Source of the DNA: Ianthella basta | Lineage: Eukaryota; Porifera; Demospongiae; Verongiida; Ianthellidae | DNA length: 64,000 bases | Direction: 5' to 3' | Assembly: GCA_964019415.1 (NCBI GenBank) | Contig: OZ025878.1 | Coordinates: 124,001 to 188,000 of the forward strand | Part shown: one piece after another, positions 1-10,133 of the stretch | How positions within the stretch are numbered: the first letter of the stretch is position 1 | Layout of the letters: the number at the start of each line of letters is the position of its first letter | Notes under the pieces: model-generated | What the model was told of the DNA's origin: nothing | Seen by the model: only the letters and a program-made list of their open reading frames with translations | The model's database searches: none | Translations under genes and position numbers: made by a program

Positions 1-920
1 CAAAGTTGTGGCCCAACTCATGGGAAATGGTTACTATGGTAACAGCCCTGGTCTGCCTCCGTCCAAAGTTGAGAAAAGTGACAATAGCCGAGTTGAGGCT
101 CCGCTCTCCTGATGTTATTCTAGCCCTCCGCTCACACACACCTCCCAGATTGCCCCCGGGGGGCTGGGCCACCCACGCGAGGCCCAAAGCACCTCCATCA
201 AAATCCCTATACGTCAGAAGGAGTGCTAGGCAGAAGTCATTGTGGTCTTGCTGTAAGGAAAGGTGGACAACAGTGACAGTGACATCAAGAGACAGTCAGT
301 GACAACTAGCAGTGACATGAAGTGACAGTGAGTGACTAGATAATAGGAGACATTGACCCCATAGGTGATGTCAAGTGACACTAGGTGACAGTGCGCCCAT
401 CTCTCACCACCCTGCTTCCACCCGTCACTCACCCCCCAGCCAATGTTCACCTATCCACCCTGCCCCACCCCCACAGCTCACCTGAGACCTGCCCCGCCCC
501 CACAGCTCACCTGAGACCTGCCCCACCCCCACAGCTCACCTGAGACCTGCCCCACCCCCACAGCTCACCTGAGACCTGCCCCACCCCCACAGCTCACCTG
601 AGACCAGAGGTCCAAGAAGTTGCTCACAGCAATGTTGTCGTTAGCAAACGCTGATGTTGGCTCACTAGCAGATGCATAGATGCCAACCACCAGAGCAAAC
701 CGGATCCCATCTGCCTGGCGGTCAAAGTTGAAGTCAGTCCCGGAAAAGATTCGGTTGACTTCATTGAAGATGGTGGTAATTTCGTTGTTGACAGCGACAA
801 CACTGCTCCCCCCAACGCTGGTGAAGAAGCGACTGTCCACACCAATACGCAGCCGGCAAACAGTGTTCCCATTAGGTGGGAAGGCACGTCTAAGTAAGGG
901 GAACCACGCACACTGTGAAC

Positions 921-992
<72 letters not shown>

Positions 993-2723
993 CACGCATT
1001 GTTTTCCATCACCACGCCCCTCTGCCCCACCCCTCACTTGCTCCTACTGCCGACCGAGCGCCTCAGAGCCCCGCCCTCTTTAAGGGGCACAGCAGAGCTC
1101 TGGACCTTCTTGAGGTAGTCCTGGAGACTCTCGTCCCCACAGAGGGTCCCCTCCCCCTGGCCACTCCCACCGGGGAGGTGTGGCATGACGTCACCAATCT
1201 TGTACACCACGGAGTGGAAGGAGGAGGGCAGAGGGTCAAAGAACTTCCATGCTGCCTCCACGTAGTAGGTCTCGTTGCCATGGTGAATGATGCCATCAAA
1301 GATGCCATCATGAAGAGATCCATGGACGTAGGATGCAGTGTCATCTAAAGTGGATGGAATGAACACACGGAAGGGAGTAGGCACATGTGTGGGGGGGTGG
1401 GGTGTGTGGAGGGGTGGGGTTGAGGGGGGTGTGGGGAGGGGTGGAGTGATTGCGTACTTTCTAGGAAGCCATGGTACATCTCATTGGGGACTTCCTCCTT
1501 GGAGGGCTCTCTCCTGGTCCCGCCCTTCCCCACGAGGTGGATACTGGGGGGTGGGGCTGTGTTTGGGCGGAGGAGGAGCCTGAAGGTCCTGCAATGGGTT
1601 GACACAACAGACACAGTACACCACTGCTGATGTCGCGGTGTTGTCACAAGACTGTGACATTGATATTTAAACAGACCAATCAGACGCACCCTACCTGATG
1701 GCACATGTCTAATGAAGCTTGACTTCCACAGTCCATTCATGGGACAACCAGACTAATTCAAACTTACATTACATCCTACACTACAGGCCGGGTATAGGTC
1801 ACATGACCATCACCAGGTCACATGACCATCACCAGGTCACATGATCATCACCAGGTCACATGACCATCACCAGGTCACATGACCTTCACCAGGTCACATG
1901 ACCATCACCAGGTCACATGACCTTCACCAGGTCACATGACACACTGCCACTATCCTAAGAATGTCCCAGTCCAAGTGGAAGGCACTCCACACAACACCCA
2001 ATATGGCCACTGTCCACACAACAGTAGTGAGTGTGTGGGTACACGGTGGGGTCCACTTACACACAAAGCATTCCTCCCATTGCACCACTGACAGGCCTTG
2101 GACCACGTATTAGCTCACATCCACTAGTGCACCTGTATGGCTGCTCTCCCACCCACTCATACACTCAAGCACACACACACACACACACACAGCACACTCA
2201 TACAATCTAAATTGGTTGCTTTTAACACAACTTACTTTCCAAGAGCGTTGAACTCCACCACTGCAGGGTCGATGGGGGAGTGGGAGGGGGAGGAGCGCTG
2301 GATCCTCACGTGGTGGGCGTGGACCTCACCTCGGTCATAGTTTAGCCTCTCGTAGTAGTCAAGGTGGTCCAGGTGACGGGCTGCAGGGAGGGGAGAGAGG
2401 GAGGGGTGGGGGTGAGGGAGGGAGGGGCGCACTCACATCACACAGAGACAGAGAATAGTATACAGAGGGCGGGAAGGGGCATGATAAGAGTAAGTTACTG
2501 AAGATCTCTGTTTAACGCTATAACGATGATTGATTGTACATCCGATACACGCGAGCGCCCCGAGGCCGGGACTCCATTCAGTTTTAGCGCTTCCCGCTCG
2601 CAATCTCATCGGGAGAGAGAGATCACGGCAAAACTCACAGTGGATGTGTTCCGTCCTCGCCAAGGGTAGGAGAAGCAGGGGACCGAGAGCCAGTGAAAGA
2701 ACAACCAACGCCGCCTTCCGCAT
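1..2723 (-). CDS. ADAM10: ADAM10-like metalloprotease, copy A (3' part beyond the window edge)
   Basis: Five complete exons and part of a sixth can be placed by comparison with copies B and C: 2723-2639, 2380-2236, 1588-1458, 1344-1038, 889-598 and 250-1. All junctions are GT-AG and phases agree. Exon 1 encodes a signal peptide (MRKAALVVLSLALG followed by a Leu-rich core). Exons 2-4 encode the prodomain and exon 5 ends it with the start of the mature enzyme. Exon 6 begins the catalytic domain and is cut by the window before the whole zinc motif can be read. ADAM10 is a type I membrane sheddase that acts on Notch and other surface proteins; this is family knowledge. No break is visible in the part present. 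Exon 5 ends in a 29-bp minisatellite array that repeats its own donor site. Its start faces a remnant of a NOX gene. Confidence 0.88.
471..604. repeat. 29-bp minisatellite repeating a 5' splice site (ADAM copy A)
   Basis: About five near-identical 29-bp units directly follow exon 5 of ADAM copy A. Read on the minus strand each unit contains CTCAGGTGAGCTGTGGGGG, so the real donor CAG|GTGAGC is repeated in every unit. Confidence 0.85.
925..996. repeat. (CA)n microsatellite in ADAM-A intron 4
   Basis: About 70 bp of CA dinucleotides lie between exons 5 and 4 of copy A. Copies B and C have a CA/GT tract in the same intron, so the tract predates the duplications. Confidence 0.95.
1797..1940. repeat. 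19-bp tandem repeat in ADAM-A intron 2
   Basis: Seven to eight units of about 19 bp built on ggtcacatgaccatcacca lie in intron 2 of copy A. A shorter version is at 7498-7590 in the same intron of copy B and two units are seen at about 12895-12945 in copy C. The unit contains the E-box-like palindrome GTCACATGAC. Confidence 0.85.
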
Positions 2724-2959
2724 CTTGTTAAAGTGTGTGTGTGTGTATTAAGGTAAAGTAGATAGGGTGTTTCCGAGCACGGCGCCGCGCTCCGTCTGTA
2801 ATTGAAGGAACAACTTCTTACTGTGTCAGTTATCGCATTGACCCTTGCTCCTATACAGAAAAGGAATTCGAAGCTGTTCTATTGTACATGTGTACAGGCG
2901 AAACACGCCGCTCCGTTCGGAAACCCCATCTCGTTCGGAACCCCTTACCCCACATTACA

Positions 2960-3150
2960 AACCACGCCCCTTCTGTCCAAATGGGAAACACCTCTGAACG
3001 TCTCCTTGACGTTACTTCCGGCACTTGGCTGCCGAACCAGAAGCCGAGTGTGGTACAACAGAGGGAGAGTGCGTTGCAAGCCAGTTAGCTAGCGATTGCT
3101 TTTCGTTGGAGGATTGATCTCCCCTGCTACGTCTTCTTCGGCATCTGGAT
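2960..3150 (+). pseudogene. NOX2-like remnant 1: promoter and first codons only
   Basis: This stretch matches, in inverse orientation, the start region of the intact NOX gene at 10134-11834 plus the DNA just upstream of it. The coding part covers only the first codons (the AFRWRIDLP segment through GIWM, about 3095-3150). The start codon is ATT here instead of ATG, and the match stops abruptly at about 3150, where DNA shared with 9585 onward begins. It lies head to head with ADAM copy A, as the intact NOX does with copy C. Confidence 0.8.
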
Positions 3151-3500
3151 GTGTGCCCTATCCACACATATAGCTACCCCCTCCCCCTCCCCCTCCCCCT
3201 CCCCCTCCCCCTCCGGCTCCCACACACATACTTGTACTAGTCTGTGCTGTGCAGTTAGCCCCATGCACTTCACTGCATGTTGTCTGGTCACCGGACACTC
3301 CTCCCCCTCATACCACACACACACACCATTGAGCACATTGCATGCTCCCTACAGCCACACATTCCTCAGTGTGGGGATGGGTGACAACACAACTTAGACT
3401 ACAATTAACCCTCCATCATAACCCCTCCCCTTTCCCTCCCCTCCCTTCTCCCTCCCCTCCCCCTCCCCTCCCCTCCCCCTCCCCCTCCCTGTACATGCAG

Positions 3501-3590
3501 CCGTTCATGGACGCCCTTGACAAGGACACTGCCCATGTTGGTCTGCACTACACCATTGAGCGGTGGAGAGCTGAGCTCAAGAGGAACTGA
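3501..3590 (+). pseudogene. Second exon of the small unrecognised gene, copy 1
   Basis: After a polypyrimidine tract and a CAG acceptor the reading frame gives PFMDALDKDTAHVGLHYTIE and then RWRAELKRN before TGA. It is nearly identical to the exon at 9858-9947. The matching first exon (9352-9390) is absent here because the homologous block begins only at about 3155. This copy therefore looks like a partial duplicate, unless another upstream exon is used. Confidence 0.55.
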
Positions 3591-3815
3591 CGTGTGTAGT
3601 AGCAATTCAATAATGAAAATGTACAATTATTTACACAAAGGTATATTCATCAGAGGTGTGGTAGGAGTGACTTTGTGGGATGAATATTTCATGAATGGAT
3701 CTCGGCAAAGGTGTAATGTATGTTGTTATCTTCACATTTTTAAATTAGCTGTTATTTATATTACAAGCATGCAAGGTACAATTGCAAGAAAGCAATTTTG
3801 TAAATGTTGACTTGT

Positions 3816-6548
3816 TCACAATATTTGCAAAGAAGGTACCTCCTGGATGTTCTGGCCTCTATTTCGCTGACTACCACGCTGGGAGGCACGCATCTGAAGA
3901 CTGTTCACACGTTCCCGAAGTTTAGAGAGAGACTTCTTGCGATACGTGATGAATGACAATACGAGGATGACAACAACAATGACAACGATGGTGATGACGA
4001 CTATGATCCCCACCGGGATGTACCAGTAGTTCTGCAGCCAGACAAGGATGGTGGTGGTGGTCTCCTCAGTCCTCTCCTCGGTGGAGACGTTCCTCAGGAT
4101 GTCCAGGAAGTCGTCATTATTGACACCAACACATCTGCAAGGGTGGACAGACAGGAGCCATTTAGTCACCATGACAACCTGTTCAGTATGCTAGTGCTGA
4201 ATTGTTAACTCTACTGTTAAACCACATCCCTGCCCCCCCCCCCCCCCCCCCCCGGGGGCTTACACAGGAGGTGCTCCAGGTGCTGAGTCAGCACAATAGC
4301 CGAGGAAGTTGTCGCAGGCCCTGCCTGGGGCACGATACACTCCCCTAGATATGTTCTGCAGGGAGAGAGTCATGTGATGGTCACATGACAGTCACCTGAT
4401 AGTCACATGCTCACATCACTTACCAGAGTGTCCAACAGGTTAAAGGTGGAGGTACAGACTCCATTGACCATACAGCAGACATCACAGAGCTGGTCCATTG
4501 CAGTACAGAGACACTCCTCCAGGTTGCCACGCCTACACACTGACCCACTACACTGCCCTCCCAAACAAGTGTTGTTGCCATTATTGCAGATAGTGCCATC
4601 CGGCAAGAAGCTACTTCTGTCTGCAGGGCAGGTTGCCTGTGTGCCATCACACATCACAGCCGTTCTGCATTCATCTGCCATTTGACACTCCATACCCGGC
4701 GCAGTGAACATGCCCTGGTTGTTGCAGCATGGCTGTCCCCCCTTCATTGGGCTGAGGGTAGGTCACACAGAGGTCATGTGACAGTCATGTGACAGTGACA
4801 GCACCAATTGTAACAAGATTCAGAATGTTTCGACCTGAGGGATTTGCCAGTTTTGCCAGTTGAACAATTTGCTATAATTATGTTGCATGAATTGTTCAAA
4901 AGTCTTTGCCTCCCCACATGACACAATAATGAGCCACTACAGGTATCAGGTCATGTGATGACCACCTGAAAGTCATGTGATGACCACCTGACAGTCATGT
5001 GATGACCACCTGACAGTCATGTGATGACCACCTGACAGTCATGTGATGGCCACCTGACAGTCATGTGATGACCACCTGACAGTCATGTGACCCACCTGCA
5101 ATCATTCCCTGGCTTCAGTGTGCAGTTTGTGGTACAGCAGTTGTCATTCATGTCACACTCGGCCTGGTCGTCAGAGCCACAGTCACACGGCTCGTCACCC
5201 TCAACAAGACCATTCCCACACTGGTTCTCACCAGCTGCAAGGAGAGGGGGAGGGAAGAGGGAGGAGGGAGAGGGGGAGGGAGAGGGGAGGAGGGGGAGGG
5301 GGAGGGGGAGGGGGAGGGAAATAGATATAGTTTATAATAAAGAACAAAGTAAAGTGCATCCTGCAATCCCCCACCCCTGACCCATCAATCCCCCAGCCCC
5401 GACCCACCAATCCCTCAGCCCTGACCCACCAATGAAACAACTCGACTTGGAGCTCTCCAGCACCAGTCTGATGTCGGCCACACTGCAGGTGGAGAACCTC
5501 TCGTTGTTGGGCTGAGAGCCGTCCACTGCACTGAAGAACATGATAAAGTTCCCTCCCCCGGACACACCAGGGGCACATGCAGCCGTGTTGGGGTCGTGAT
5601 TGGAGCCAAAGTTGTGGCCCAACTCATGGGAAATGGTTACTATGGTAACTGCCCTGGTCTGCCTCCGTCCAACTTTGAGAAAAGTGACAATAGCCGAGTT
5701 GAGGCTCCGCTCTCCTGATGTTATTCTAGCCCTCCGTTCACATACACCTCCCAGATTGCCCCCGGGGGGCTGGGCCACCCACGCGAGGCCCAAAACACCT
5801 CCATCAAAATCCCTATACGTCAAGAGAAGTGCTAGGCAGACGTCATTGTGATCTTGCTGTAAGGAAAGGTGGACAACAGTGACAGTGACATCAAGTGACA
5901 GTTAGTGTCAACTAGCAGTGACATGAAGTGACAGTGAGTGACAAGGTAACAGGAGACATTGACACCATAGGTGATGTCAAGTGACACTAGGTGACAGTGC
6001 GCCCATCTCTCACCACCCTGCCTCCACCCATCACTCACCCCACCCGCACTCACCACTCATCCCCCAGCCAACGTTCACCTATCCACCCTGCCCCACCCCC
6101 ACAGCTCACCTGAGACCTGCCCCACCCCCACAGCTCACCTCAGACCTGCCCCACCCCCACAGCTCACCTGAGACCTGCCCCACCCCCACAGCTCACCTGA
6201 GACCTGCCCCACCCCCACAGCTCACCTCAGACCAGAGATCCAAGAAGTTGCTAACAGTAATGTTGTTGTTAGCAAACGCTGATGTTGGCTCACTAGCAGA
6301 CTGATAGATCTCAACCGCCAGAGCAAACCGGATCCCATCTGCCTGGCGGTCAAAGTTGAAGTCAGTCCCGGAAAAGATTCTGTTGACTTCATTGAAGATG
6401 GTGGTAATTTCATTGTTGACAGCGACAACACTGCTCCCCCCAACGTTGACGAAGAAGCGACTGTCCACACCAATACGCAGACGGCAAACAGTGTTCCCAT
6501 TAGGTGGGAAGGCACGTCTAAGTAAGGGGAACCACGCACACTGTGAAC

Positions 6549-6589
<41 letters not shown>

Positions 6590-8359
6590 CGATTCCACCA
6601 CCATGCCCCTCTGCCCCACCCCTCACTTGCTCCTACTGCCGACCGAGCGCCTCAGAGCCCCGCCCTCTTTAAGGGGCACAGCAGAGCTCTGGACCTTCTT
6701 GAGGTAGTCCTGGAGACTCTCGTCCCCACAGAGGGTACCCTCCCCCTGGCCACTCCCACCAGGGAGGTGTGGCCTAACGTCACCAGTCTTGTACACCACG
6801 GAGTGGAAGGAGGAGGGCAGAGGGTCAAAGAACTTCCATGCTGCCTCCATGTAGTAGGTCTCGTTGCCATGGTGAATGATGCCATCAAAGATGCCATCAT
6901 GAAGAGATCCGTGGACGTAGGATGCAGTGTCATCTAAAGTGAATGGAATGAACACATGTAAGGGAGTAGGCACATGTGTGGGGGTGCGGGAGGGGTGGAG
7001 TGTGGGGAGGGGTGGGGTGTGGGGAGGGGTGGGGTGTGGGAGGGGTGGGGTGTGGTGGTTGAGGGGGTGTGGGGAGAGGTGGGGTGTGTGGAGGGGTGGG
7101 GTGTGTGGAGGGGTGGGGGGTGGGGAGGGGTGGGGTGATTGCGTACTTTCCAGGAAGCCATGGTACATCTCATTGGGGACTTCCTCCTTGGAGGGCTCTC
7201 TCCTGGTCCCGCCCTTCCCCACGAGGTAGATACTGGGGGGTGGGGCTGTGTTTGGGCGGAGGAGGAGCCTGAAGGTCCTGCAATGGGTTGACACAACAGA
7301 CACAGTACACCACTGCTGAGGTCACGGTGTTGTCTCAAGACAGTGACACTGATATTTAAACGGACCAATCAGACGCACCCTTCCTGATGGCACATGTCTA
7401 ATGAAGCTTGACTTCCACAGCCCATTCATGGGACAACCAGACTAAGTCAAACTTACATTACATCCTACACTACAGGTGGGGTGGGAAACATGACCATCAC
7501 CAGGTCACATGACCTTCATCAGGTCACATGACCCTCAGTAGGTCACATGACCATCACCAGCTCACATGACCTTCACCAGGGCACATGACACACTGCCGCT
7601 ACCTTAAGAATGTCCCAGTCCAAGTGGAAGGCACTCCACACAACACCCAAATATGGTCACTGTCCACACAACAGTAGTGAGCGTGTGGGTACACGGTGGG
7701 GTCCACTTACACACAAAGCATTCCTCCCATTGCACCACTGACAGGCCTTGGACCGTGTATTAGCTCATACCCAATGAACCAGTGCACCTGTATGGCTGCT
7801 CTCTCACCCACTCATACACTCAAGCACACCCATACAATCTAAATTGGTTGCTTTTAACACAACTTACTTTCCAAGAGCGTTGAACTCCACCACTGCGGGG
7901 TCGATGGGGGAGTGGGAGGGGGAGGAGCGCTGGATCCTCACGTGGTGGGCGTGGACCTCACCTCGGTCATAGTTTAGCCGCTCGTAGTAGTCAAGGTGGT
8001 CCAGGTGACGGGCTGCAGGGAGGGGAGAGAGGGAGGGGTGGGGTGAGGGGGGAGGGGCACACTCACATCACACAGAGACAGGAAATAGTATACAGAGGGA
8101 GCGGGAGGGGGCAGGATAAGAGTAAGTTACTGAAGATCTTTATTTGACGCTATAACGATCGATGATTGATTGTACATCCGATACACGCGAGCGCCCCGAA
8201 GCCGGGACTCCATTCAGTTTAAGCGCTTCCCGCTCGCAATCTCATCGGGAGAGAGAGATCACGGCAAAACTCACAGTGGATGTGTTCCGTCCTCGCCAAG
8301 GGTAGGAGAAGCAGGAGACAGAGAGCCAGTGAAACGACAACCAACGCTGTCTTCCGCAT
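3816..8359 (-). CDS. ADAM10: ADAM10-like metalloprotease, copy B, short cytosolic tail
   Basis: Ten exons on the minus strand: 8359-8275, 8012-7868, 7277-7147, 6933-6627, 6517-6226, 5856-5430, 5234-5096, 4751-4424, 4355-4264 and 4134-3816. Lengths of the first nine equal those of copy C, and all phases join, giving about 754 residues. Order: signal peptide, prodomain, furin-type RSKR site made at the exon 4/5 junction, catalytic domain with HELGHNFGSNHD (zinc ligands and catalytic Glu), disintegrin-like Cys-rich region, one transmembrane segment (IPVGIIVVITIVVIVVV) and a basic juxtamembrane tail. Compared with copy C, the tail leaves the shared sequence after NIQE and stops seven residues later, so the C-terminal CUE-like domain is absent. 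Everything up to the tail looks intact. It should be a membrane sheddase; substrate unknown. Confidence 0.87.
4214..4253. repeat. poly-C run in ADAM-B intron 9
   Basis: An almost pure C run of more than 25 bases lies between exons 10 and 9, next to the donor of exon 9. Its length may be unreliable in an assembly. Confidence 0.9.
4965..5095. repeat. 22-bp tandem repeat at ADAM-B exon 7 donor
   Basis: About six units of gtgatgaccacctgacagtc run up to the donor of exon 7. On the minus strand each unit contains CAGGTGGTCA, a near copy of the genuine donor CAG|GTGGGTCA. In copy C the same place has only about one unit. Confidence 0.85.
5367..5436. repeat. Repeat copying the exon 6 donor (ADAM copy B)
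   Basis: Three to four units of about 25 bp, each containing on the minus strand GGGATTGGTGGGTC, follow exon 6. The exon itself ends ATTG|GTGGGT, so the array repeats the donor. A longer array of the same kind is in copy C. Confidence 0.8.
6091..6232. repeat. 29-bp minisatellite repeating a 5' splice site (ADAM copy B)
   Basis: Five units of the 29-bp repeat also seen in copies A and C begin at the exon 5 donor. Each unit carries a CTCAG|GTGAGC or CTGAG|GTGAGC site on the minus strand. Confidence 0.85.
6549..6588. repeat. (CA)n microsatellite in ADAM-B intron 4
   Basis: About 40 bp of CA dinucleotides in the same intron position as in copies A and C. Confidence 0.95.
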
Positions 8360-8582
8360 CTTGTTACAGTGTGTGTGCGCGTAAGGTAAAGTAGATAGGG
8401 TGTTTCCGAACACGGCGCCGCGCTCCGTCTGTATTCGAAGGAACAACTTCTTACTGTGTCAGTTATCTCATTGACCCTTGCTCTAAGTGTACACAGAAAA
8501 GGAAGCTATTCTACTGTACATGTGTACAGGCGAAACACGCCGCTCCGTTCGGTAACCTCATCTCGTTCGGAAACCCCCTACC

Positions 8583-9011
8583 CTACCTTAGACCACGCCC
8601 CTTCTGTCCAAATGGGAAACGCCTCTGAACGTCTCAACATAGAAAATCGAGGGAATCTATGGTCTCAATGACATCTTCTTCAGCATCTGGATGTTCATCA
8701 ACGTTGCTCTGTACTGCATCCAATTCTTCCGCTTCCAGTTTAGCCCGCAGTACGCGTACATGCGAGTGCGCACGAGGGAGGCGCTCGCCTTCGCCCGCGG
8801 GCCGGCCCTCATGATCAACTTCAACACTGCCTTGGTCCTGCTACCCATCTGCCGTAACCTCATCTCTTTCGTGCGCGGCTGCTGCAAGTGTGCCCCGCGC
8901 GGACCTTGCTGGACAAGAACATCACCTTCCACCAGTGGTTCGCATGGGCCATCGTGGTGGGCAGCATCATTCACACGGGGGCACACTGGTACAACTACGA
9001 GCGGTTCACCC
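8583..9011 (+). pseudogene. NOX2-like remnant 2, frameshifted fragment
   Basis: From about 8655 the plus strand encodes the N-terminal transmembrane part of a NOX2-like protein (IFFSIWMFINVALYCIQFF onward to YNYERFT), closely matching residues 14-127 of the intact NOX gene. No start codon precedes it: a stop lies directly upstream, and the first residues differ. About five bases are missing near 8900 (after CAPRG), shifting the frame. The match ends at about 9011, so the heme, FAD and NADPH regions beyond are gone. Upstream DNA from 8583 matches the NOX-ADAM spacer. It lies head to head with ADAM copy B. A non-functional duplicate of the NOX/ADAM unit. Confidence 0.88.
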
Positions 9012-9351
9012 GCGGGGAAATTGTTCCTGAAAATTATTGTCCTAGGGCCAATTTTTCAGACAAAATAATGGTTCCCCGGCCCAGAATTATCGGGAAAAAT
9101 TGGTCCTAGCTTGAAACTTTACATAATTCTGTAAGTTCTTCTTGTTAGCAACCACTCTCGCAATCGTCGCAGTCTGATTTAGCCACACCAACTAAACAAG
9201 CTAACATGACCACAGGTGAAGGCAGAGCCCAGCACTGCTGACACTGTAGCACCTTACCTTTATGCGTTAAGAGTGTTTAAAGCTCGCTGCCACCCCACTG
9301 CAAACGCTGACATCTGCAGGTGCTAGTTGAAGCTCATTGTGGACTGTTGCC

Positions 9352-9947
9352 ATGGTGATTGTGGAACCCTACCAGAAAGCATTAAACCAGGTACGTATTC
9401 CTCTTGTCCCCTCCCCTCAAATATAGAACTGGCCATCCTCCACTTGACAGTGGATTGTTTGGTTCTCCTGCAAAGAGCATGTGGTGATCTAGAGGTGTGT
9501 GAGTGCACCACTGTGTGTGCGTGTGTGTGTGTGTTGGAGGGGGAGGAGGTCAACAGAAGCATTGTGTGTTGTGTTTGTGTATGTGCCCTATCCACACAGC
9601 CCCTCCCCCTCCCACACACATACTTGTACTAGTCTGTGCTGTGCAGTTAGCCCCATGCACTTCACTGCATGTTGTCAGGTCACTGGACACTCCTCCCCCT
9701 CATACCACACACACACACCATTGAGCACATTGCATGCTCCCCACAGCCACACATTCCTCAGCGTGGGGATGGGTGACAACACAACTTAGACTACAATTAA
9801 CCCTCCATCATAACCCCTCCCCTCCCCTCCCCTCCCCTCCCCTCCCTGTGCATGCAGCCGTTCATGGATGCTCTTGAGAAGGACACTGCCCATGTTGGTC
9901 TGCACTACACCATTGAGCGGTGGAGAGCTGAGCTCAAGAGAAACTGA
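9352..9947 (+). CDS. Small two-exon gene of unknown function (42 residues)
   Basis: I do not recognise this protein. Exon 1 (9352-9390) reads MVIVEPYQKALNQ and ends at a GTACGT donor. Exon 2 (9858-9947) follows a CT-rich tract and a CAG acceptor, begins PFMDALEKDTAHVGLHYTIE and ends RWRAELKRN plus TGA. Both junctions are phase 0. The joined product is 42 residues, rich in charged residues and probably helical, with no signal peptide. It may instead be the 3' end of a longer gene with exons I cannot see. A near-identical second exon at 3501-3590 differs by one residue (Asp for Glu), which suggests the frame has been under constraint. It sits tail to tail with the NOX gene and after NOX remnant 2. 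Confidence 0.5.
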
Positions 9948-10133
9948 CGTGTGTAGTAGCAATTCAATAATGGAACAATTAATGTACAGTTATTAACACA
10001 AAGGTATAATCATCACGACACATTAATAATTTCCTACTGATGAACTATACCATGAGGTGTGTGTGAGTTAAGGAGACACGCTACACACATAATTATTCAT
10101 TCAAGTGTGAACACACTAAAGGAACTGCTAGTC

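Larger units (their letters stand above)
2724..3815. other. Spacer between ADAM copies A and B
   Basis: Apart from the NOX remnant and the small exon copy, this stretch holds polypyrimidine runs (3176-3212 and 3420-3490) and an AT-rich tail from 3595. I see no further gene. Confidence 0.6.

Noticed and set aside
680-1348. 222-codon plus-strand frame through ADAM-A exons and the CA tract
   Set aside because: It crosses two real minus-strand exons and a microsatellite (poly His-Thr); it is a chance open frame.
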